From Mesobacillus campisalis (GTDB lineage: Bacteria; Bacillota; Bacilli; Bacillales; Cytobacillaceae): a stretch of DNA of 64,000 nt. Of this stretch, positions 28,136 to 41,845 are shown in pieces (position 1 is the stretch's first letter; the number at the start of each line of letters is the position of its first letter). Under the pieces are notes generated by a model. The model was not told the origin of the DNA, ran no database searches, and saw only the letters and a list, made by a program, of their open reading frames with translations. The stretch spans positions 62,001 through 126,000 of the forward strand of contig NZ_LAYY01000002.1 in assembly GCF_000986785.1 (NCBI RefSeq), in the 5' to 3' direction. The translations under genes and the position numbers were made by a program.

Positions 28136-28262
28136 AGCGGAGCCGACTGTTCAGGCCCGACTGGCATAAGACGCTCCTGAATAGAAGGCGCTCTTTGCCT
28201 TCAATTCAGGAGTGGCTTATGACCCGAGGGGCTAGGAGGCGGAGCTGGACAATAGGAAAGCG
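28136..28262. repeat. Dispersed intergenic hairpin element, copy 2 (inverted)
   Basis: Reverse-complement copy of the element at 15140-15260. It has GTCATAAGCCACTCC, the stem CTCCTGAAT...ATTCAGGAG around GAAGGC/GCCTTC, and CGTCTTATGCC. Relative to copy 1 one stem pair changes on both sides (A-T to T-A), keeping the pairing. It lies immediately upstream of the rimP promoter. Confidence 0.75.
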
Positions 28263-28289
28263 GAGGGGACGGGCAGGCCCGAGCTCTAC

Positions 28290-28560
28290 ATTGGCCTATA
28301 AGTGACCGGGCGAAACAAAACCAAAGTGGCTATGGGCTCCAATCTGGCCTATTGGCGACCGCTTGAATTAAAACGGAGGCGCTAGGGGTTCCAATCAGGC
28401 CCATTGGCGACCGCTCGAATTAAAACGAAGGCGCTAGGGGCTCCAACCAGGCTTATTGGCGACCGCTCGAATTAAAACGGAGACGCTAGGGGCTCCAACC
28501 AGGCCTATTGGCGACTCGCGAATCAAAACTCTGGCACCGGGGGCTCCAATTTGGCCATTG
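28290..28560. repeat. Tandem 52-bp intergenic repeat array C1
   Basis: About five units with the core ATTGGCGACCGCTCGAATTA and a GCGCTAGGGGCTCCAA block. The ATTGGC anchors are at 28351, 28403, 28455 and 28507, exactly 52 bp apart; a diverged unit precedes them. With C2 it fills the 995-bp polC-rimP gap. No open reading frame or unique spacers are supported. Confidence 0.85.
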
Positions 28561-28910
28561 AAACGCGTAGGGTCACAATTTGTACAGCCCACGACCCTAT
28601 TAACTCAATTCCACTGCCGCCTCTTTCCATTTTTAAGCCAATGACCGCTATTAACGCAATTTCCCCAGTTACTCTCTCCCTTTTTTGCGCCAATGAAGCC
28701 TATTAAAGCAATGTCCTCCAGCCGCTCTCTCTTTTTTGCGCCAATGAAGGCTATTAACGCAATTTCGTCCAACTACACTCTATCTTTTTAAGCCAACGAC
28801 CGCTATTAACGCAATTCCCCCAGTTACTCTCTTCCTTTTTTGCGCCAACGAAGCCTAATAACTCAAATTCCCCTAGCACACTCTCTCTTTTTCGTTATTC
28901 TGTTTTTACC
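28561..28910. repeat. Tandem 52-bp intergenic repeat array C2
   Basis: About six units with the core CTATTAACGCAATT, then a pyrimidine-rich CTCTCTCCCTTTTTTG and GCGCCAATGAAG. Anchors are at 28597, 28648, 28700, 28751, 28803 and 28855 (steps 51, 52, 51, 52, 52). Its sequence differs from C1, which it directly adjoins, but the period is the same. It ends at the polC terminator. Confidence 0.85.
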
Positions 28911-28916
28911 GAACAA

Positions 28917-28949
28917 AATTAAAAAGAGAGGCCCAAGCATGAGCCTCTC
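28917..28949 (-). terminator. Intrinsic terminator of polC
   Basis: Stem GAGAGGC/GCCTCTC followed by TTTTTAATTTT on the minus strand, 14 bp after the polC stop. Confidence 0.88.
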
Positions 28950-28962
28950 AATACCTTAAAAA

Positions 28963-31900
28963 TTAGAACAATGACAGCTGGTTCTGGTCTGGCAGTGCTT
29001 CCAGGCAGCCATGGTTATCCAAAAACTCAATGATGGTCTTGGACACTTTCCCGCGCTGCTGGAGGTCTTCCTTCGAAAGGAATTCCCCTTCCTGGCGAGC
29101 CTTTACGATGTTGATTGCCGCGTTTGTACCCAATCCCGGGATGGAATTGAACGGCGGGATGAGCGAGTCGCCATCGATAATGAAATCTGTCGCACTTGAA
29201 CGGTAAAGGTCCACCTTCTTGAAGGAGAAGCCCCGCTCACACATTTCGAGTGCCAATTCAAGAACCGTCATCAAGTTCTTTTCCTTGGTTGAAGCATCAA
29301 GTCCTTTTGCATTGATCTCTTCAACCTTGGCCCTTATGCTCTGCGATCCGCGAACCATTGCGTCAACATCAAAGTCCTCCGCCCGTACCGTGAAATAGGC
29401 TGCATAATACAGGAGCGGATGGTGCACTTTAAAATAAGCAATCCTGACAGCCATTAAAACATAAGCTGCGGCGTGGGCTTTCGGGAACATGTATTTTATC
29501 TTTTTACAAGAATCAATATACCACTCAGGCACCTTGTTCTTGCGCATTTCTTCTTCCATCTCATCGCTCAGGCCTTTACCTTTACGGACCGATTCCATAA
29601 TTTTAAAGGCAAATGATGGTTCGAGTCCCTGGTAGATCAGGTAGACCATGATATCATCACGGCAGCCGATTACTTCGCTAAGCGTACAGACGTTGTTGTG
29701 GATCAGTTCCTGTGCATTTCCAAGCCAGACGTCGGTACCATGGGAAAGCCCGGAGATTTGCACGAGTTCCGAAAAGGTTGTCGGCTTAGTATCCTCAAGC
29801 ATCTGGCGGACGAACCTTGTCCCGAATTCCGGGATACCCAAAGAACCGGTTTTACTCATGATCTGCTCTTCTGTCACTCCGAGAGATTCGGTATTCGAGA
29901 AAATTTTCATGACTTCCGGGTCGTCAGTCGGGATCGTCTTTGGATCAATTCCGCTCAGGTCCTGAAGCATCCTGATGACCGTTGGATCATCGTGCCCAAG
30001 AATATCAAGCTTTAGCAGGTTGTCATGGATGGAATGGAAGTCAAAGTGCGTTGTCCGCCATTCCGATGTCGCTGAATCAGCTGGGTATTGAATCGGCGAG
30101 AAATCATAGATATCCATATAGTCGGGGACAACGATGATTCCACCGGGATGCTGACCCGTTGTTCGTTTAACGCCGGTGCATCCTGCGACAAGACGGTCGG
30201 TTTCGGCACCGCGCATGTGCAGATTGTTATCATTCTGATAACCTCTTACATACCCGTAGGCCGTCTTTTCCGCGACGGTTCCGATGGTTCCCGCACGGTA
30301 CACATTGTCCTCGCCAAAAAGCACCTTTGTATAATTGTGCGCCCTTGGCTGGTATTCACCGGAAAAGTTCAAATCGATGTCGGGCACCTTGTCCCCCTTG
30401 AAACCAAGGAAGGTTTCAAACGGAATGTCGTGGCCGTCTTTTTTATATTTGATTCCGCAATCAGGGCAATCCTTATCGGGAAGGTCAAAACCGGAACCGA
30501 CGGACCCGTCATTAAAGAACTCCGACTTTTTGCATTTTGGACAGACATAATGCGGCGGCAGCGGGTTCACCTCGGTAATTTCGGTCATCGTCGCAACGAA
30601 CGAAGAGCCGACCGATCCCCTGGATCCAACAAGGTAGCCATCGTCAAGCGACTTTTTAACAAGCTTGTGGGATATAAGGTAAATAACCGCGAATCCATGG
30701 CCAATGATACTCTTCAATTCTTTTTCAAGCCTGGCTTCGACAATTTCAGGCAGTTCATCCCCGTAGATGCTTCTTGCCATCGCATAGCTCATGTTGCGCA
30801 TCTCTTCATCTGCGCCATCGATTTTCGGAGTATACAGGTCGTCCTTGATTGGCTTGATCACATCAATCATATCGGCAATTTTATTGGAATTGGCCACAAC
30901 AATTTCCTTCGCCTTCTCCGGTCCTAGAAATGAAAATGCATCAAGCATTTCATTCGTCGTCCTAAAATGCACATCCGGAAGCCGGTGGCGATTGAGCGGA
31001 TTGGCACCGCCCTGGGAATTGACCAGAATTTTACGGTATATCTTGTCATTTTCATTCAGGTAATGGACATTTCCTGTTGCGACAACTGGAATATCGAGCT
31101 TTTCGCCGATTTTGACAATATTCGTGATAATGTGTTCGAGTGACCTTTCATCACGGACTAGTTCAAGCTCGATCAAATGGGCATAAACCTGCTTTGGCAT
31201 GACCTCTAGATAATCGTAGAATGAAGCGGCTTCTTCCGCCTCTTCCTTCGACTTTTGCATCATCGTCTCAAAAACTTCGCCCTTGTCGCAGCCAGAGCCG
31301 ATTAAAAGGCCTTCCCGGTGTTTTTCAAGTATGGACCTTGGAATGCGGGGCACCCTGTAGAAGTACTCCAGATGGGAGATCGATACTAGCTTGAACAGAT
31401 TTTTCAAGCCGGTCTCGTTTTGTGCCAAAATCGTGCAATGATGCGGACGCGCCCTTTGGTAGGCCTTCCCCTGGCCCATATAGTCATTCAGCTGGTCATG
31501 GTACTGTATTCCCTTCTCCAGCGCATCCTTGAGCATTTTCATCAGGATGTACCCTGTTGCTTCCGCATCGTAAATGGCACGGTGATGCTGGGTTAGTTCG
31601 ACATCCAGTTTCTTGGCCAGGTTATTCAGACGGTGGTTCTTCATATCCGGATACAGGAGCCGTCCAAGTTCAAGCGTATCAATAACCGGATTGGATGACT
31701 TTCCAAGGCCGATTTTTTTGTAGCCAGTATTTAAAAAGCCCATGTCAAATGATGCATTGTGGGCAACAAGGATGGAATCCCCTGTCCATTCATGGAAGCG
31801 CCGAAGGACATCGTCCACTTCTGGAGCATTTTCTACCATATCATCGGTAATCCCCGTCAGTTCAATAATGGTTGCTGACAGCCGGTGATGCGGATTGGCA

Positions 31901-33285
31901 AACGATTCAAACCGGTCAATGATTTCACCGTCTTTCACTTTAACGGCGGCAAGTTCAATAATGGTGTCATAGACAGCTGACAAACCGGTAGTCTCAACGT
32001 CAAAGACCACAAATGTATCTTCCGCCAGCAGCCGGTGGACCGAGTTGTAGGCGATTGGCACACCGTCGTCTACCAGATTGGTTTCAACGCCATATAGGAT
32101 TTTAATATCATTTTTCTTGCCTGCCCCGAATGCTTCAGGGAAGGATTGGGCTACAGCGTGGTCGGTAATGGCGACAGCTTTATGTCCCCATTTTTTCGCC
32201 TGTGCTACGAGGGAACTAACACTGCTGACCGCATCCATCTGACTCATCGGTGTATGGAGATGAAGTTCAACCCTTTTTTCGCCTTCTGGTGCAGTGTCCT
32301 GGCGAAGTTTTGGCTTTATTTCGTTCACATCATTCCCAATCATGACAAGGTCGCGGACAAAGGTGTCATTCTGGATGCTTCCCCGGACCTTCAGCCACAT
32401 GCCTTTTGAGATGTGCTGGAAAATGGCTGCGTCTTCTTTGTCGCGGGAGAACATTTTAACCATGATCGAGCTTGTGTAATCGGTGATTTTAAATGTTAAT
32501 AGCGTTCGTCCGCTGCGCAGCTCTTTCGTCTCCGCATGGAATACATATCCTTCAACCGTCACCCGGCGTTCTTCATCCACAATTTCCTCGAGCCGGCGAA
32601 AATCGGCGTCATCCTTGATGGTCAACCCGATGGTAACCGGACCATCCGGTAAGCCGTCACCCTGGTCTTTTTCCGCTTCTTTCTTCTGCATTTCCACCAT
32701 CGCCATCAAAGCACGTTCCTGGTCTTCCTTTGCCTTCGCTTTTTGGAATTCTTCAAATTCCGTGGAAGATGCATTCTCTATTATTTCGGTATCGATCGCC
32801 ATAGCAGGAAAACCAAAAGACTGAAAAATATCGGCGATAAGGCTGGAATACTTCCGTTTGATTGTGAGGCCTTCCATTTCATTGCGGACATTCAGGATTA
32901 GCTTATTCCCCTGTAACCTGGGGAGCTGCTCGTTTAACAGCTTCAGTAACGGAGGAGCAATACCATCAATTTCCAGGATACAGTTCTTCCAGTAATCGTG
33001 GACAAGCTGCTCGCTAATGTTTTGCTCAAGCACATGGATTGTGTATGAAACGGTCGCTATATGTGCGAATTTCTTCTCCAGCTGCGTCCTGAACCTTGTC
33101 AGCAGACTGCAAGGAATAATCTTTTCGAACTGAAAATAAAAATGCCATTTCTTCGACTTTTTTTCTATATTCACCCTGTCAATCAAGGCATTATAGAAAA
33201 ATTGAGCTTCAGCATCATCTGTCAGCTGAAGCTGCTGCAGAAGCACCTGGAAACTCTCTTTCTTTTTAGAGGAAAGATCTGTCAT
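28963..33285 (-). CDS. polC: DNA polymerase III PolC-type alpha subunit
   Basis: Replicative polymerase of Firmicutes, with polymerase and 3'-5' proofreading activity in one chain. The 1440 residues show an N-terminal region, an OB fold, a PHP domain ([10 protein letters not shown] near residue 340) interrupted by the DEDDh exonuclease ([10 protein letters not shown] near 425), the polymerase core with [12 protein letters not shown] near 965, a zinc-binding segment with CPKC and CPDC, and the C-terminal QNQLSLF clamp-binding motif. Of two adjacent ATGs (33288, 33285), the second has better spacing from AGGAGG. It lies between proS and rimP as in B. subtilis. Confidence 0.97.
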   Translation of the reverse strand: MTDLSSKKKESFQVLLQQLQLTDDAEAQFFYNALIDRVNIEKKSKKWHFYFQFEKIIPCSLLTRFRTQLEKKFAHIATVSYTIHVLEQNISEQLVHDYWKNCILEIDGIAPPLLKLLNEQLPRLQGNKLILNVRNEMEGLTIKRKYSSLIADIFQSFGFPAMAIDTEIIENASSTEFEEFQKAKAKEDQERALMAMVEMQKKEAEKDQGDGLPDGPVTIGLTIKDDADFRRLEEIVDEERRVTVEGYVFHAETKELRSGRTLLTFKITDYTSSIMVKMFSRDKEDAAIFQHISKGMWLKVRGSIQNDTFVRDLVMIGNDVNEIKPKLRQDTAPEGEKRVELHLHTPMSQMDAVSSVSSLVAQAKKWGHKAVAITDHAVAQSFPEAFGAGKKNDIKILYGVETNLVDDGVPIAYNSVHRLLAEDTFVVFDVETTGLSAVYDTIIELAAVKVKDGEIIDRFESFANPHHRLSATIIELTGITDDMVENAPEVDDVLRRFHEWTGDSILVAHNASFDMGFLNTGYKKIGLGKSSNPVIDTLELGRLLYPDMKNHRLNNLAKKLDVELTQHHRAIYDAEATGYILMKMLKDALEKGIQYHDQLNDYMGQGKAYQRARPHHCTILAQNETGLKNLFKLVSISHLEYFYRVPRIPRSILEKHREGLLIGSGCDKGEVFETMMQKSKEEAEEAASFYDYLEVMPKQVYAHLIELELVRDERSLEHIITNIVKIGEKLDIPVVATGNVHYLNENDKIYRKILVNSQGGANPLNRHRLPDVHFRTTNEMLDAFSFLGPEKAKEIVVANSNKIADMIDVIKPIKDDLYTPKIDGADEEMRNMSYAMARSIYGDELPEIVEARLEKELKSIIGHGFAVIYLISHKLVKKSLDDGYLVGSRGSVGSSFVATMTEITEVNPLPPHYVCPKCKKSEFFNDGSVGSGFDLPDKDCPDCGIKYKKDGHDIPFETFLGFKGDKVPDIDLNFSGEYQPRAHNYTKVLFGEDNVYRAGTIGTVAEKTAYGYVRGYQNDNNLHMRGAETDRLVAGCTGVKRTTGQHPGGIIVVPDYMDIYDFSPIQYPADSATSEWRTTHFDFHSIHDNLLKLDILGHDDPTVIRMLQDLSGIDPKTIPTDDPEVMKIFSNTESLGVTEEQIMSKTGSLGIPEFGTRFVRQMLEDTKPTTFSELVQISGLSHGTDVWLGNAQELIHNNVCTLSEVIGCRDDIMVYLIYQGLEPSFAFKIMESVRKGKGLSDEMEEEMRKNKVPEWYIDSCKKIKYMFPKAHAAAYVLMAVRIAYFKVHHPLLYYAAYFTVRAEDFDVDAMVRGSQSIRAKVEEINAKGLDASTKEKNLMTVLELALEMCERGFSFKKVDLYRSSATDFIIDGDSLIPPFNSIPGLGTNAAINIVKARQEGEFLSKEDLQQRGKVSKTIIEFLDNHGCLEALPDQNQLSLF

Positions 33286-33338
33286 CATGTCCCTCCTATC
33301 TATTTGAAAATCATCCTGTGATTTTTTTAGCAACAGTT

Positions 33339-33347
33339 ATTATATCA
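33339..33347 (-). promoter_or_regulatory. Extended -10 promoter of polC
   Basis: Minus strand TGATATAAT is a perfect -10 hexamer with a TGn extension; no good -35 is present. It lies about 55 bp upstream of the polC start and after the proS terminator. Confidence 0.5.
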
Positions 33348-33413
33348 TAAAATAGTAAGCTGATTGGCTTACAGTGGCGAGAAATACTAGGAAATGATTA
33401 GGAGTTGCGTTGC

Positions 33414-33450
33414 ATAAAAACGGACACCCACCATAGGGATGGATGCCCGC
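33414..33450 (-). terminator. Intrinsic terminator of proS
   Basis: A roughly 10-bp GC-rich stem (CGGGCATCCA with TGGGTGTCCG, two wobble pairs) is followed by T5 on the minus strand, about 30 bp after the proS stop. Confidence 0.75.
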
Positions 33451-33482
33451 TTTTTCAATTGGTGAATCACTCACCTGTGTCC

Positions 33483-35186
<1,704 letters not shown>

Positions 35187-35217
35187 TTATACACCTCATC
35201 TATAAAATAAAAAACGG

Positions 35218-35265
35218 CAAAAAAGAGAGACGATACCATCCCGGATGGAGACCGGGATGGTATCG
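35218..35265 (-). terminator. Strong terminator/attenuator between rasP and proS
   Basis: A perfect 14-bp stem (CGATACCATCCCGG at 35231-35244 with its complement at 35252-35265) is followed by TCTCTCTTTTTT on the minus strand. It starts 10 bp after the rasP stop. Confidence 0.88.
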
Positions 35266-35275
35266 TGCAGCTTCC

Positions 35276-36535
35276 TTACAGGAAGAACCTTTGGATATCG
35301 TTCCAGGTGACCACAAGCATCAGCAGCATCAGCAGGGCAAATCCGATAAAGTGGACCATTCCTTCTTTGTGGCGGTCAATCGGCTTGCCTCTTACTGCCT
35401 CGACAGCGAAGAACATCAATCTTCCCCCATCAAGTGCAGGGATCGGCAGGAGGTTCATAATCCCGAGGTTTATGCTGAGCACCGCAGCCCATCTCATCAG
35501 ATACCAAACTCCGGATTGGGCGACAATGCTGGTCGATTCATAAATTCCAACCGGTCCGGAAAGGGCATCAATTGAAAATTGACCTGTGATCAGCTTTCCT
35601 ACGGATGTAATAATCAGCACGGTCCAGTTGTAGGTCTCTTCAAACCCATAAACGACCGCTTTAAGCGGCGATTTTTCTACCGGACTGTAGACACCAATGA
35701 TTCCGATGGTCTGACCCTCAACTTCGCGGGCAGCTGGCGTCACCGAAATTTCCAAGGTTTCTCCGCCTCGCTCAACAACGAATTCAAGATTTTCACCTGG
35801 ATTTTTCTGGATGATTTCAACCACATCTGTCCAGCTGGATATTTCGGACCCTTCGATGCTGTGGACGATATCGCCTTCCTGCAGCCCCGCTTCAAGCGCC
35901 GAGCCATCCGGTGCAAGCTTTCCAAGCATTGGTTCATTTGAAGGCATTCCCTGGAATAATGCGATGATAATGAAAACGACAAGCGCGAGGATAAAATTGA
36001 ACAACGGCCCGGCAAAGATGGCCATGGCCCTTTGGCCCAGAGTCTTGGAAGCAAATTGCCTGTCATAAGGAGCAATCTGGCTCTCCACCCCATTTTCCAC
36101 AAGCACTGCTTCAGGGCTGACTTCGAACCTTTGCAGCTTTTCATCGTCACCATCTTCATAGCCATTGATGAAAAGCTTGTGCTCAATGTCCGCCTGCTCA
36201 ACCTCGATAATGCGGGCATCGGGATACTTGTCTTTGTTGTTCAAGATGATTTTGTCCACCTGATTATCCCTGTTAAACAGCAGGCCAATCCGGTACCCCG
36301 GCTTAATTTCCACCATTTCCGGGTCTTCGCCTGCCATCCTGACAAAACCGCCAATTGGCAGCAGCCGGATCGTGTAGGTCGTTTCGTTTTTCGTCGTGGA
36401 GAATACCTTTGGCCCCATGCCGATGGCAAACTCGCGGCAAAGGATGCCGGCCCGCTTGGCAAAAATTAAATGGCCCAGCTCATGAAAGAATACGAGAGCG
36501 CCAAAAATGACGATAAAGGCAATGACTGTACTCAT
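35276..36535 (-). CDS. rasP: Site-2 protease RasP (RseP/YluC)
   Basis: Intramembrane zinc metalloprotease that cleaves anti-sigma factors (RsiW in B. subtilis), FtsL and signal-peptide remnants. The 419 residues have the zinc motif FHELGH (HELGH at residues 18-22) in the first membrane helix, a PDZ domain (about 185-270, LQEGDIVHSIEGSEIS) and a C-terminal LPIPALDGGRL motif with the third metal ligand. It starts at ATG 36535 with AAGGTGG upstream, 15 bp after dxr, in the uppS-cdsA-dxr-rasP operon. Confidence 0.95.
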   Translation of the reverse strand: MSTVIAFIVIFGALVFFHELGHLIFAKRAGILCREFAIGMGPKVFSTTKNETTYTIRLLPIGGFVRMAGEDPEMVEIKPGYRIGLLFNRDNQVDKIILNNKDKYPDARIIEVEQADIEHKLFINGYEDGDDEKLQRFEVSPEAVLVENGVESQIAPYDRQFASKTLGQRAMAIFAGPLFNFILALVVFIIIALFQGMPSNEPMLGKLAPDGSALEAGLQEGDIVHSIEGSEISSWTDVVEIIQKNPGENLEFVVERGGETLEISVTPAAREVEGQTIGIIGVYSPVEKSPLKAVVYGFEETYNWTVLIITSVGKLITGQFSIDALSGPVGIYESTSIVAQSGVWYLMRWAAVLSINLGIMNLLPIPALDGGRLMFFAVEAVRGKPIDRHKEGMVHFIGFALLMLLMLVVTWNDIQRFFL

Positions 36536-36550
36536 TAGATAACCACCTTT

Positions 36551-37696
36551 TTAAGGGATAAGGATGCTTACATCTTGTCTGGTTTTTTCATCAATGGCTT
36601 TTATGGTTTCCAAATCGGGATTAAGGATGTTTTCATGGGAATCAAGCATCTTTTCAATCAAATCCTCGATTTGAAGGAATGTGATCCGCCCTTCCAGGAA
36701 AGCCGCGACAGCCGCCTCGTTCGCTGCATTTAAAACCGTAGGCATGGTCCCGCCGGCCCTGCCGGCATCAAAGGCAAACTTTAGGCAGCGGAACCGGTCA
36801 AAATCCATCTGTGAAAAATGCAATTTCCCTATCTCCGCCAGATTCAGCCTCTTGCCGGATGGCAAAGGGAGACGGTCCGGATAGGTAAGGGCATACTGGA
36901 TTGGAACTCTCATATCCGGAGTCCCCAGCTGGGCGATGATGCTGGAGTCATGAAACTCGATCATGGAGTGGATGATGCTTTCCTTATGAAGGAGCACCGA
37001 GATCTGGTCGTAAGGCATGGAAAAAAGCCAATGTGCCTCAATCACCTCTAGCCCTTTGTTCATCATGGTAGCCGAATCAATCGTAATTTTTGCACCCATT
37101 GACCAGTTGGGGTGGTTCAAAGCCTCTGACACCGTCACTCCAACCAGTTCTTCCCTCGTACGGTCGCGGAAGCTTCCTCCCGAGGCCGTTAAAATCAACT
37201 GCTCAATATTTTTCGCCCTTTCACCTTGAAGAGCCTGATAAATGGCCGAGTGCTCACTGTCCACTGGCAGGATGGGCACTCCATGCTTTTTGGCAGCTTC
37301 CATAACAAGGTGTCCTGCTGTTACAAGTGTCTCTTTATTGGCAATCGCAATGGTTTTGCCTGCCTCAATGGCCTTAAGGGTTGGAGACAGTCCGACACTT
37401 CCGAGGACGGCATTTACAAGAATATCAGCGTTTGAATAAACGGCTGCCTCTTCAAGCCCTGTTGGTCCATAGCCAATTTTCAGGCCGGGGAATTCAGCCT
37501 TGAGCTTGTCGCTGTCGCCTCTTTCCTGCACCGACACGTATTCAGGCTGAAACTCGGCAACAGCCTTGCGGACAAGTTCTAGATTCCGGCCGGCCGACAG
37601 GCTGACAAGCTTAAACTCTGCAGGATGTTCTCTGATGATATCGAGCGTTTGGACCCCGATGGACCCTGTTGCTCCTAATAAACTGATTTTTTTCAC
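36551..37696 (-). CDS. dxr: 1-deoxy-D-xylulose 5-phosphate reductoisomerase
   Basis: Converts DXP to 2-C-methyl-erythritol 4-phosphate, the committed step of the MEP isoprenoid pathway that supplies undecaprenyl phosphate. The 381-residue protein has the NADPH motif [15 protein letters not shown], the substrate-loop [14 protein letters not shown] with metal ligands, and [20 protein letters not shown] split in the catalytic core. The start is GTG (37694-37696), preceded by AGGAG. Clustering with uppS and cdsA links isoprenoid and phospholipid precursor synthesis. Confidence 0.95.
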   Translation of the reverse strand: MKKISLLGATGSIGVQTLDIIREHPAEFKLVSLSAGRNLELVRKAVAEFQPEYVSVQERGDSDKLKAEFPGLKIGYGPTGLEEAAVYSNADILVNAVLGSVGLSPTLKAIEAGKTIAIANKETLVTAGHLVMEAAKKHGVPILPVDSEHSAIYQALQGERAKNIEQLILTASGGSFRDRTREELVGVTVSEALNHPNWSMGAKITIDSATMMNKGLEVIEAHWLFSMPYDQISVLLHKESIIHSMIEFHDSSIIAQLGTPDMRVPIQYALTYPDRLPLPSGKRLNLAEIGKLHFSQMDFDRFRCLKFAFDAGRAGGTMPTVLNAANEAAVAAFLEGRITFLQIEDLIEKMLDSHENILNPDLETIKAIDEKTRQDVSILIP

Positions 37697-37761
37697 TCAT
37701 TTCACTCCTATTAATAACACACAGCAGTGCTTTTCACTGCGGATGAAGCCTTTTTCCCATT

Positions 37762-38556
37762 CTACAGCATATTCATGAAGTGAAGCAGAGGCAGGACGAA
37801 CAGCAGGCTGTCGAACCTGTCCAAAATTCCTCCATGGCCGGGAAGGATCCTTCCCGAGTCCTTGACATGGTAATGCCGTTTCATGGCTGATTCGACCAAG
37901 TCGCCAACCTGCCCGGAGATGGACAGCACTGCGGTTGCCAGAAGCAGGAGCAGCAACGGTACATTCATTTCGGCAAACAAGCCGAAGAGCAGACCGACAA
38001 TCATGGCACATACAATTCCGCCAAAGAAGCCTTCCCTTGTTTTATTCGGGCTGATTTCCGGCCAGAGCTTATTCTTGCCGATGGCCCTGCCGATGAAATA
38101 GGCCCCTGAATCTGTCGCCCAGATCAGGAACAAGGAATAAAACACAAACGTCAGCCCATTATCACTGGCTCTTGTTTCAATGAAATAGTAAAAGCCTATC
38201 CCCACATAAAGGGTTGCCATTATGGAAAAGGCTACATCATCGAAGGTAAACCGGTTTTTTGTCACAACGGTATAAGTTAGAAATAATAGCACTGCAAAAA
38301 GGGTAAGTTCGATTTTGCTGTAGTTCATGTCAGCCAGGATTTCATGATAATCGCTTGGAATAAGAAATATCCATAGCAAGATTAGTGAAATGATGCCTGG
38401 TATTGACCATATTTTTATATTGCGCATTTTCAGTGCTTCGTACAGGCCCACAGATGCCAGCAGGTAAACCATCAGCACGAACGGCCAACCGCCAAAAAGG
38501 ACGATCGGAAGAAAAACGGCTGCTGCAATGACCCCTGTTATAATTCTTTGCTTCAT
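37762..38556 (-). CDS. cdsA: Phosphatidate cytidylyltransferase
   Basis: Integral membrane enzyme that makes CDP-diacylglycerol from phosphatidate and CTP. The 264 residues are highly hydrophobic, with about seven or eight membrane segments, and carry the CDP-DAG synthase signature SAMKRHYHVKDSGRILPGHG followed by GILDRFDSL near the C terminus. AAAGGTG precedes the ATG at 38556. It lies 16 bp after uppS in the same operon. Confidence 0.95.
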   Translation of the reverse strand: MKQRIITGVIAAAVFLPIVLFGGWPFVLMVYLLASVGLYEALKMRNIKIWSIPGIISLILLWIFLIPSDYHEILADMNYSKIELTLFAVLLFLTYTVVTKNRFTFDDVAFSIMATLYVGIGFYYFIETRASDNGLTFVFYSLFLIWATDSGAYFIGRAIGKNKLWPEISPNKTREGFFGGIVCAMIVGLLFGLFAEMNVPLLLLLLATAVLSISGQVGDLVESAMKRHYHVKDSGRILPGHGGILDRFDSLLFVLPLLHFMNML

Positions 38557-38572
38557 CTAATCAACACCTTTA

Positions 38573-39349
38573 TTATACTCCTCCAAATCGCCGCTGGCGG
38601 CTTTGGAATACTTCGATGGCCTCGACAAAATGCTCCTCGCTGAAATCCGGCCACAATACATCAGTGAACCAAAACTCCGAGTAGGCAAGCTGCCAAAGCA
38701 TAAAATTGCTCAGTCGTATTTCTCCGCTCGTTCGGATCAGCAGGTCTGGATCCGGCAGGGATGAGGTCATCAGATAAGAGGAAAAAGTCTCTTCATCCAG
38801 TTCGCCCACTTCCAGTGTGCCTTTATTGCAGTCATTTAAAACGTCCTTGACTGCATCCAGTATCTCTGCCCTGCTTCCATAATTCAGCGCAAAGTTCAAA
38901 GTCAGGCCGGTATTATCCTTGGTGTCCTTCATGGCCTTTTCGACCGCTCTCTGCGTATGGGGCGGCAATTTGTCTTTGTAGCCCATCATTGTTACTTTGA
39001 CATTTTCTTCAACAAGTTCGGGAAGATAGGTGCCAAGAAATTCCTCGGGAAGCTTCATCAGGAAGTCTACTTCCCGTTTTGGCCGCTTCCAGTTCTCCGT
39101 CGAAAACGCATAGACTGTCAACGTTTTAACCCCGAGCTGACTGGCAAGCTTGGTGATTTTGCGAACGACCTTCATCCCTTCATGATGGCCAGCAATCCTC
39201 GGCAGTGATCTCTTTTGTGCCCATCTGCCGTTTCCATCCATAATGATTGCGATATGCGAAGGCGGTTCCTGTGACTTTACTTGCAAGATTCGTTCATTAA
39301 GGCTGGAAGCTTTATTCTGGGTCTTCCAGGGATTTAGTTTGTTTAACAT
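38573..39349 (-). CDS. uppS: Isoprenyl (undecaprenyl diphosphate) synthase
   Basis: cis-Prenyltransferase that makes the C55 lipid carrier for cell-wall synthesis. The 258-residue cytosolic protein has the catalytic motif IIMDGNGRWAQKR (Asp at residue 38), FSTENWKRP near residue 88 and LLIRTSGEIRLSNFMLWQ near residue 205. AGGGGAG precedes the ATG at 39349. It follows frr, with a terminator between them. Confidence 0.96.
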   Translation of the reverse strand: MLNKLNPWKTQNKASSLNERILQVKSQEPPSHIAIIMDGNGRWAQKRSLPRIAGHHEGMKVVRKITKLASQLGVKTLTVYAFSTENWKRPKREVDFLMKLPEEFLGTYLPELVEENVKVTMMGYKDKLPPHTQRAVEKAMKDTKDNTGLTLNFALNYGSRAEILDAVKDVLNDCNKGTLEVGELDEETFSSYLMTSSLPDPDLLIRTSGEIRLSNFMLWQLAYSEFWFTDVLWPDFSEEHFVEAIEVFQSRQRRFGGV

Positions 39350-39530
39350 AAGACAGCTCCCCTAAGGTAGGATAAACGTGGCTCCAACAGGAAATAACAG
39401 GTAATGGTTGGCGCCCTGATTTCCGTATGTTCCTATCATACCAAAAATGAAAAAAGATATCTCTATAAATACTATGTAGACCGATTCTCAATCAGAATAT
39501 CCCATCCTGCCATGTTTTTTCAGGCCTATG

Positions 39531-39556
39531 AAAAAACCCCCATTGCAAGGGGGCTT
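39531..39556 (-). terminator. Intrinsic terminator of frr
   Basis: GCCCCC/GGGGGT stem with a TTGCAAT-type loop followed by T6 on the minus strand, about 40 bp after the frr stop. The rest of the 39350-39530 gap is AT-rich, with TATGAT-like sequence upstream of uppS but no clear -35. Confidence 0.85.
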
Positions 39557-39596
39557 TTCATATTGGAATTTTCACATTACAATCTGGCTGTCAAAG

Positions 39597-40154
39597 CTAA
39601 ACTTCCAGTAATTCCTTTTCTTTATCCTTCGTAATCTGGTCGATTTTATTAATGAATTCGTCCGTCAGCTTTTGAATGTCCTCGGAGTAGCCGCGAAGAG
39701 CATCCTCAGTAATTTCACCGTTTTTCTCAAGCTTTTTAAGTTCGTCGTTGCCATCACGGCGGATATTGCGGATGCCTACTTTGGCTTCTTCAGATTCTTT
39801 TTTCACTTGCTTAGCCAGTTCCCGGCGGCGTTCTTCTGTCAATTGAGGAATCGCCAGACGGATGATGGATCCATCACTTGTAGGATTGATGCCAAGATCC
39901 GATTTCATGATAGCTTTCTCAATCTCACCCAGGATGGATTTATCATAAGGCTGGATGACCAGAAGCCTTGCTTCCGGAACGGAAATACCAGCAAGCTGGT
40001 TAACAGGTGTAGGCGCTCCGTAATAATCAACAGTGATCCTGTCTAAAAGAGACGCGCTTGCGCGGCCTGCACGGATGCTTGCCAACTCGCGTGTGTAAGC
40101 CTGGATGGCTTTGCTCATTCTGTCCTTTGCCTTTTCAATGACTTGTTTTGGCAT
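39597..40154 (-). CDS. frr: Ribosome recycling factor
   Basis: Splits post-termination ribosomes with EF-G. The 185-residue protein is of the usual length, with [34 protein letters not shown] and [20 protein letters not shown] precedes the ATG at 40154, which lies 2 bp after the pyrH stop, indicating tight co-expression. Confidence 0.97.
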   Translation of the reverse strand: MPKQVIEKAKDRMSKAIQAYTRELASIRAGRASASLLDRITVDYYGAPTPVNQLAGISVPEARLLVIQPYDKSILGEIEKAIMKSDLGINPTSDGSIIRLAIPQLTEERRRELAKQVKKESEEAKVGIRNIRRDGNDELKKLEKNGEITEDALRGYSEDIQKLTDEFINKIDQITKDKEKELLEV

Positions 40155-40156
40155 GA

Positions 40157-40891
<735 letters not shown>

Positions 40892-40909
40892 TTATGTAAA
40901 AAAGAATTT

Positions 40910-40942
40910 ATTTCAAAAACAGGGAACACAAAGTGTTCCCTG
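40910..40942 (-). terminator. Intrinsic terminator between tsf and pyrH
   Basis: A perfect 10-bp stem CAGGGAACAC/GTGTTCCCTG with a 3-nt loop and T5 on the minus strand, after the tsf stop. It would lower expression of pyrH-frr relative to the ribosome-associated genes upstream. Confidence 0.85.
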
Positions 40943-40960
40943 ATTGTTTCATTCACATTA

Positions 40961-41845
40961 TTATTTCTTGTTTACCTGGTTCATTACTTCTTCAGCGAAG
41001 TTGTCTTCGCGCTTCTCGATTCCTTCGCCAACTTCGTAGCGAACGAACTCACGGACAGTGCCGCCTTTGGATTCAACAAACTGGCGTACTTTCTGATCAG
41101 GATTCTTTACGAATGACTGATCAAGAAGGCAGACATCTTCAAAGTACTTGCCAAGACGTCCTTCAACCATTTTCGCCACGATGTTTTCCGGCTTTCCTTC
41201 GTTCAGCGCCTGTTGAGTCAGAACCTGACGCTCGCGCTCAACTTCTTCCTGGGAAACTTCGTCACGGGAAACGTATTTAGGATTGATCGCCGCAATATGC
41301 ATGGAAACGTCCTTAGCAGCTGCTTCATCAGTAGTTCCTTCAAGAACAGTCAGGACCGCAATGCGTCCTCCCATATGAAGGTAAGCACCAAATGCATCGG
41401 CATCTGTTTTGGTTTTTACTTCGAAACGGCGAAGGGAAAGCTTTTCACCAATTTTAGCGATTGCTGCATTAATGTGGGCTTCAACTGTTGCACCGTTGTC
41501 CATTGTTTGAGCATTAGCTTCTTCAACCGTTGCAGGCTTGTTTTTAAGAATATGAGCACCAAGCTCTTTCACAAGATTCTGGAACCCTTCATTTTTCGCT
41601 ACGAAGTCTGTTTCAGAGTTGACTTCAAGGATGACAGCTTCGTTTCCTTCAACAACTACGGAAGCAAGACCTTCAGCTGCAATGCGGTCGCCTTTCTTTG
41701 CTGCTTTCGCAATTCCCTTTTCACGAAGGAAGTCAATTGCTTTTTCCATGTCTCCATCTACTTCTTGAAGGGCTTTCTTGCAATCCATCATTCCAGCGCC
41801 AGTTTTTTCACGAAGTTCTTTAACCATTTGTGCTGTAATTGCCAT
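40961..41845 (-). CDS. tsf: Translation elongation factor Ts
   Basis: Nucleotide exchange factor for EF-Tu. The 294 residues include the N-terminal UBA-like [20 protein letters not shown] and the EF-Tu contact motif [13 protein letters not shown] near residue 75. AAGGAGG precedes the ATG at 41845. It follows rpsB, with a terminator-like hairpin between them. Confidence 0.98.
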   Translation of the reverse strand: MAITAQMVKELREKTGAGMMDCKKALQEVDGDMEKAIDFLREKGIAKAAKKGDRIAAEGLASVVVEGNEAVILEVNSETDFVAKNEGFQNLVKELGAHILKNKPATVEEANAQTMDNGATVEAHINAAIAKIGEKLSLRRFEVKTKTDADAFGAYLHMGGRIAVLTVLEGTTDEAAAKDVSMHIAAINPKYVSRDEVSQEEVERERQVLTQQALNEGKPENIVAKMVEGRLGKYFEDVCLLDQSFVKNPDQKVRQFVESKGGTVREFVRYEVGEGIEKREDNFAEEVMNQVNKK

